Shown piece by piece: positions 7,646 through 10,255 of a stretch of DNA of 10,255 bases. How positions within the stretch are numbered: position 1 is the first letter of the stretch; each line of letters begins with the position of its first letter. The position numbers and the translations under genes are program-made. Source of the DNA: Nitrospiria bacterium. GTDB taxonomy: Bacteria; Nitrospirota; CAKKRA01; 9FT-COMBO-42-15. A model generated the notes under the pieces. That model searched no databases. It had not been told where the DNA came from and worked only from the letters and a program-made list of their open reading frames with translations. The stretch covers positions 1-10,255 of the forward strand of contig CAKKRA010000142.1 of the NCBI GenBank assembly GCA_919902475.1. The letters run 5' to 3'.

Positions 7646-8533
7646 CTATGCTGCTGCAGCCATGCTGCCTCCGGTCTTTTTTGCCTTCTTTAAAGCCTTT
7701 ACTGCCCTGTTTATCAATTGCTCCTGGTCATCATCTGCATTTACTGGAAAGATTGCGGAGCCGATATTTACAGAAAGACTGCCCCTTGAATTAAGTCCGC
7801 TGTCTAAAATCCTCTTTATAATCTTTACGGAACAGACAATAGCGCCGTCTGAAAATGTATGCGGAAGGAGTATAATAAATTTATTAGCATTGTATCTATC
7901 AATTATATCACTCTTTCTCGTGCAACTTGCTGCAATCTTTTCAGACTGCTTCATTATGTAATCATTTAATTGATTGTCTTCAGCCGTCCTTTTTGAATTC
8001 AGCGATGATGCTCCGCTCTTATTGATTTCGCATATAAGGCAGGAAAGGGAATACTTATACCTCTTTGCCTTTGAGGTCTCCTCTAACAGTCTTTTCATCA
8101 CATTTTTTTTGCTAAATCCATGCTCATTTAAAACAGATGTCTTTTCTATATCCGCCTCTTTATCCTTCAATGCAAGATGCAGTTTCTTGATTTGAACAGC
8201 CATCCTGATGCTGCTGTAGAGTTCATCAGGGTGAAAAGGTTTCTGGATATAATGGATGTTCGTCCCTGCCGGAATAATTTCCCTTTCTAAATTTTCCGGG
8301 AGGATGAAAATTACTGGAGAATCTGTTTTCTCTTTCATGGTTTTATTTATCTTATTCCACCTGAGATATGGAAGGTTGATGTTTAAAACCATAATATCAA
8401 TGTCTGTTGATTTTACGATATCAAGCGCCTCTGCGCCATTGGTTATAGAAAATACATCGTAGCCCTCATTTTCCAGCTTTCTTCTTGCAAGATGCACAAT
8501 GTCCTGATTGTCGTCTGCCAGCAATATCTTCAT
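7646..8533 (-). CDS. Degenerate receiver-GGDEF protein (double pseudo-enzyme response regulator)
   Basis: This is the second gene of the operon, 295 residues, cytoplasmic, without signal or membrane segment. Residues 1-115 are a receiver domain that keeps the acidic pair D7-D8 and the K98-P99 motif. The phospho-acceptor position in MVLNINLP is Asn51 (codon AAC at 8383-8381) in place of Asp. The conserved Thr/Ser before the alpha4 loop is Leu78. A helical linker (about 116-145) leads to a GGDEF-like domain (about 145-288). Its signature RYGGDEF is replaced by RYNANKF (213-219), while the surrounding fold features (FIILLP, IGSAIFPVNADD, AVKALKKAKKTG) remain. It should therefore neither be phosphorylated in the usual way nor make cyclic di-GMP. 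Its ATG overlaps the kinase stop in an ATGA, with GGAG five bases upstream, so the two proteins are probably made in step. A role as a binding partner or phosphorylation target of the kinase is inference. Confidence 0.88.
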   Translation of the reverse strand: MKILLADDNQDIVHLARRKLENEGYDVFSITNGAEALDIVKSTDIDIMVLNINLPYLRWNKINKTMKEKTDSPVIFILPENLEREIIPAGTNIHYIQKPFHPDELYSSIRMAVQIKKLHLALKDKEADIEKTSVLNEHGFSKKNVMKRLLEETSKAKRYKYSLSCLICEINKSGASSLNSKRTAEDNQLNDYIMKQSEKIAASCTRKSDIIDRYNANKFIILLPHTFSDGAIVCSVKIIKRILDSGLNSRGSLSVNIGSAIFPVNADDDQEQLINRAVKALKKAKKTGGSMAAAA

Positions 8534-10255
8534 TTCATCTCCACAACAACCTTTGCTGTTTCATTGTGTTCAATCTTAACATCAACCGACTTCTCAATCT
8601 TCAATTCCTGATTTATCAGCTTTACAGAATATTTTCCCACCGGCAGCCTTAAACCTGCCAATGGCGTTGTCCCTTTGGGTTCCCCTTCAATATAAATCTC
8701 TGCCCATGGAATCGCATTTATTGTAAGACTGCCATAAAGCCTTGAGAGCTTGGGGGATAAGGTTGTATACTCCTCTTCCTTTAATGTTATTGTCCTGCCC
8801 CAATCCTCATAACCGTATAAATGGAGTTTGATATTGTACGGCTCATTTGGGTTTATCTCTGCAAAGGTAACCGGCGTCTTTTTCCCTGTATTCTGATTAT
8901 TAATAAATATCGCAGCGCCCTCTGGCTTTGAATCTATTAGTACGCTGGCGTACAATCTTTTCAACTTAGATGTTACAGTTATCCTTTCATTCTCTTTTAT
9001 CGAAACAGTATCGCTCCACTCCTTATAACCCTTTAATGTAAGCCTGATATTATGTCCTTCATTTGCTGTCAGATTCTGAATGCTCGCAGGCGTTTTAAGC
9101 CCTGTATCCTTGTTATCTAAAAATATATCAGCGCCAAGGGGTGTTGATTCAACTACAATACCGCCGTATCCTAACTGTTTGGAAACAATCTCCCTCTTTT
9201 CCTCTATTCTTTCCGCCTTCTTTTCTTCAACCTTCTGCGCTATTGGAATTGCCTCCTTTTCCACGCTCCTTTCTGCAGGTTTTTCAGAAGCTGCCTGTAT
9301 CTGCTCTGTTTGTCCCTGAGATACAACAGCAGGCTCATGAGGCTTTAGATAATCAGACAGGGCCTTTTTAGCAGGCAAAAGAAGTTCCGGCCTAATGAAA
9401 AATAGGGCGCCTATGGAAAAGATGAGTAAAACAAGGATTATGTATTTTATCGGACTGCCTTCCCTCTTTTTGGATGCCCTTCCTGCCTGTTCGGCAGACA
9501 TGTCCTCCTCCTCTTTTTTTGCCGGCGGCCTCTTGCTTACTGCCTTTGCAGCAGGCCTTTTTTCGCCTCCAACTGGTGCAGCCATTGTCTTTTCAAGGTG
9601 TGCAGTAACAATCGTATCCTCCTCCTCAAGCGCCTTTGCCTCTGCCTCCATCTCATCCTTAAACAGTGTGTGCATATAATTTTGTAGATTGAGTGTGCCG
9701 GGCATTGTCTTATTTGCATGTATATAAGTTTCAAGGTCATTCTGCATCTCAGAGGCAGAATGATAGCGCTCCTGCGGCTCCTTTGCCAATGCCTTTAAAA
9801 GTATATTTTCAATCTCCGTTGGTATCTCTTTATTGAATTTTGTCGGTGGGATTACCTTTGCATCCCTCACCTTCTCTAATGTATTCAAATCTGTATCGCC
9901 TTTAAAGAGCATCTCGCCTGTCAGCAGTTCATACAAGACAATGCCGAGGGAAAAGATATCAGACCGCCTGTCTATAGGCCTCCCCCATGCCTGCTCAGGA
10001 GACATATAGGCAATCTTTCCCTTTAACACGCCTGTCCTTGTATCTGATGTCTTTGATGCTGCCTTTGCAATGCCAAAGTCAACTATTTTTACATCACCCT
10101 CATAGGAAACAATGATATTCTGCGGGCTCACATCCCTGTGGATAAGATTAAGCTCATGACCCTTTAAGTCCTTTTTTTTGTGTGCATAATCAAGCGCTGC
10201 ACACGCCTTGCCCACAATCTGCAAGGCATGCTCCATTGAGACAGGGAGCTTCTTT
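8530..10255 (-). CDS. Transmembrane Ser/Thr protein kinase with three PEGA repeats (5' end missing)
   Basis: The frame is open to the window edge; six codons (KKLPVS) precede the first visible Met at 10236, so the true start lies outside. Numbering here is from that Met. The N-lobe (glycine loop, ATP-binding Lys, helix C Glu) is not visible. The C-lobe is intact: catalytic loop H33-R-D35-VSPQ-N40, D53-F-G, activation segment ending MSPEQ (78-82), and the following RRSDIFSLGIVLYELLTG. An active Hanks-type kinase is therefore likely, provided the missing part is normal. A charged, Thr-containing juxtamembrane region (about 195-262) leads to one membrane segment (about 264-281). After a Lys/Glu-rich spacer come three PEGA domains at about 358-427, 429-499 and 502-568. 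The second keeps the PEGA signature at 438-441. PEGA repeats outside the membrane and a kinase inside is the layout of PknB-like receptors. It heads the visible operon and overlaps the response regulator by four bases. Confidence 0.93.
   Translation of the reverse strand, partial: KKLPVSMEHALQIVGKACAALDYAHKKKDLKGHELNLIHRDVSPQNIIVSYEGDVKIVDFGIAKAASKTSDTRTGVLKGKIAYMSPEQAWGRPIDRRSDIFSLGIVLYELLTGEMLFKGDTDLNTLEKVRDAKVIPPTKFNKEIPTEIENILLKALAKEPQERYHSASEMQNDLETYIHANKTMPGTLNLQNYMHTLFKDEMEAEAKALEEEDTIVTAHLEKTMAAPVGGEKRPAAKAVSKRPPAKKEEEDMSAEQAGRASKKREGSPIKYIILVLLIFSIGALFFIRPELLLPAKKALSDYLKPHEPAVVSQGQTEQIQAASEKPAERSVEKEAIPIAQKVEEKKAERIEEKREIVSKQLGYGGIVVESTPLGADIFLDNKDTGLKTPASIQNLTANEGHNIRLTLKGYKEWSDTVSIKENERITVTSKLKRLYASVLIDSKPEGAAIFINNQNTGKKTPVTFAEINPNEPYNIKLHLYGYEDWGRTITLKEEEYTTLSPKLSRLYGSLTINAIPWAEIYIEGEPKGTTPLAGLRLPVGKYSVKLINQELKIEKSVDVKIEHNETAKVVVEMK
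8539..8542 (-). promoter_or_regulatory. Ribosome binding site and ATGA coupling of the response regulator
   Basis: On the minus strand GGAG is followed by five bases and then the ATG at 8533. The kinase stop TGA (8532-8530) shares two bases with this ATG, giving the four-base overlap ATGA. The site fixes the start of the response regulator and indicates translational coupling to the kinase. Confidence 0.65.

Noticed and set aside
7645..7665. CTGCTGCAGC-type near-palindrome at the 3' end of the response regulator, considered as terminator or operator
   Set aside because: It encodes the MAAAA tail, is imperfect, and has no T-tract. The next gene follows within 26 bases, so a terminator is unlikely.
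9395..9679. Open frame of 94 codons on the plus strand, Ala/Ser-rich
   Set aside because: It is antisense to the kinase juxtamembrane region. Its composition mirrors the Lys/Glu/Ala-rich codons of the real gene, and it has no ribosome binding site or family match.

Overview
The window looks like AT-rich, densely coded bacterial DNA from a diderm, inferred from signal peptides, periplasm-type TPR and NHL proteins, and a one-pass membrane kinase. The kinase (HRDVSPQN catalytic loop plus PEGA repeats), the WD40 giant and a GC-rich hairpin repeat translating to PLPLWERG-like residues suggest Nitrospirota or the former Deltaproteobacteria. That placement is inference; no rRNA or marker gene is present.

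Plus strand, left part. Bases 1-51 are the last 16 codons of an upstream gene. Two bases after its stop starts a 1372-residue secreted protein (54-4172). It has an irregular WD40-like propeller, the linker usually found in WD40-caspase proteins, a clean seven-bladed WD40 propeller, a TPR/helical stretch and a C-terminal domain with a calcium-loop motif. The 183-base gap that follows (4173-4355) holds a 32-codon small ORF with a good ribosome binding site. Its sequence resembles an antitoxin C-terminal tail. A weak A/T-rich hairpin overlaps the end of that ORF.

Minus strand, right part (10255 down to 4356). Four genes run in one direction with tight spacing (4-base overlap, 26 bases, 3 bases) and are almost certainly one operon. 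In order of transcription they are: a membrane Ser/Thr kinase with three C-terminal PEGA repeats (5' end outside the window); a receiver-GGDEF protein in which both domains have lost their key residues; a secreted TPR plus six-blade NHL protein; and a secreted TPR-PEGA-TPR protein. My reading is an envelope signalling or assembly module. The kinase would sense through PEGA repeats outside the membrane, the double pseudo-enzyme would be a cytoplasmic partner that binds rather than catalyses, and the two exported repeat proteins would be extracytoplasmic partners. No function has been shown and none is certain from sequence.

The most unusual points are the double pseudo-enzyme response regulator, a GC-rich two-hairpin repeat inserted in frame into a signal peptide (with a G-quadruplex motif on the opposite strand), and the WD40 giant that keeps a caspase-family linker but has a second propeller where the caspase would be. 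No tRNA, rRNA, CRISPR array, transposase or integrase was seen.
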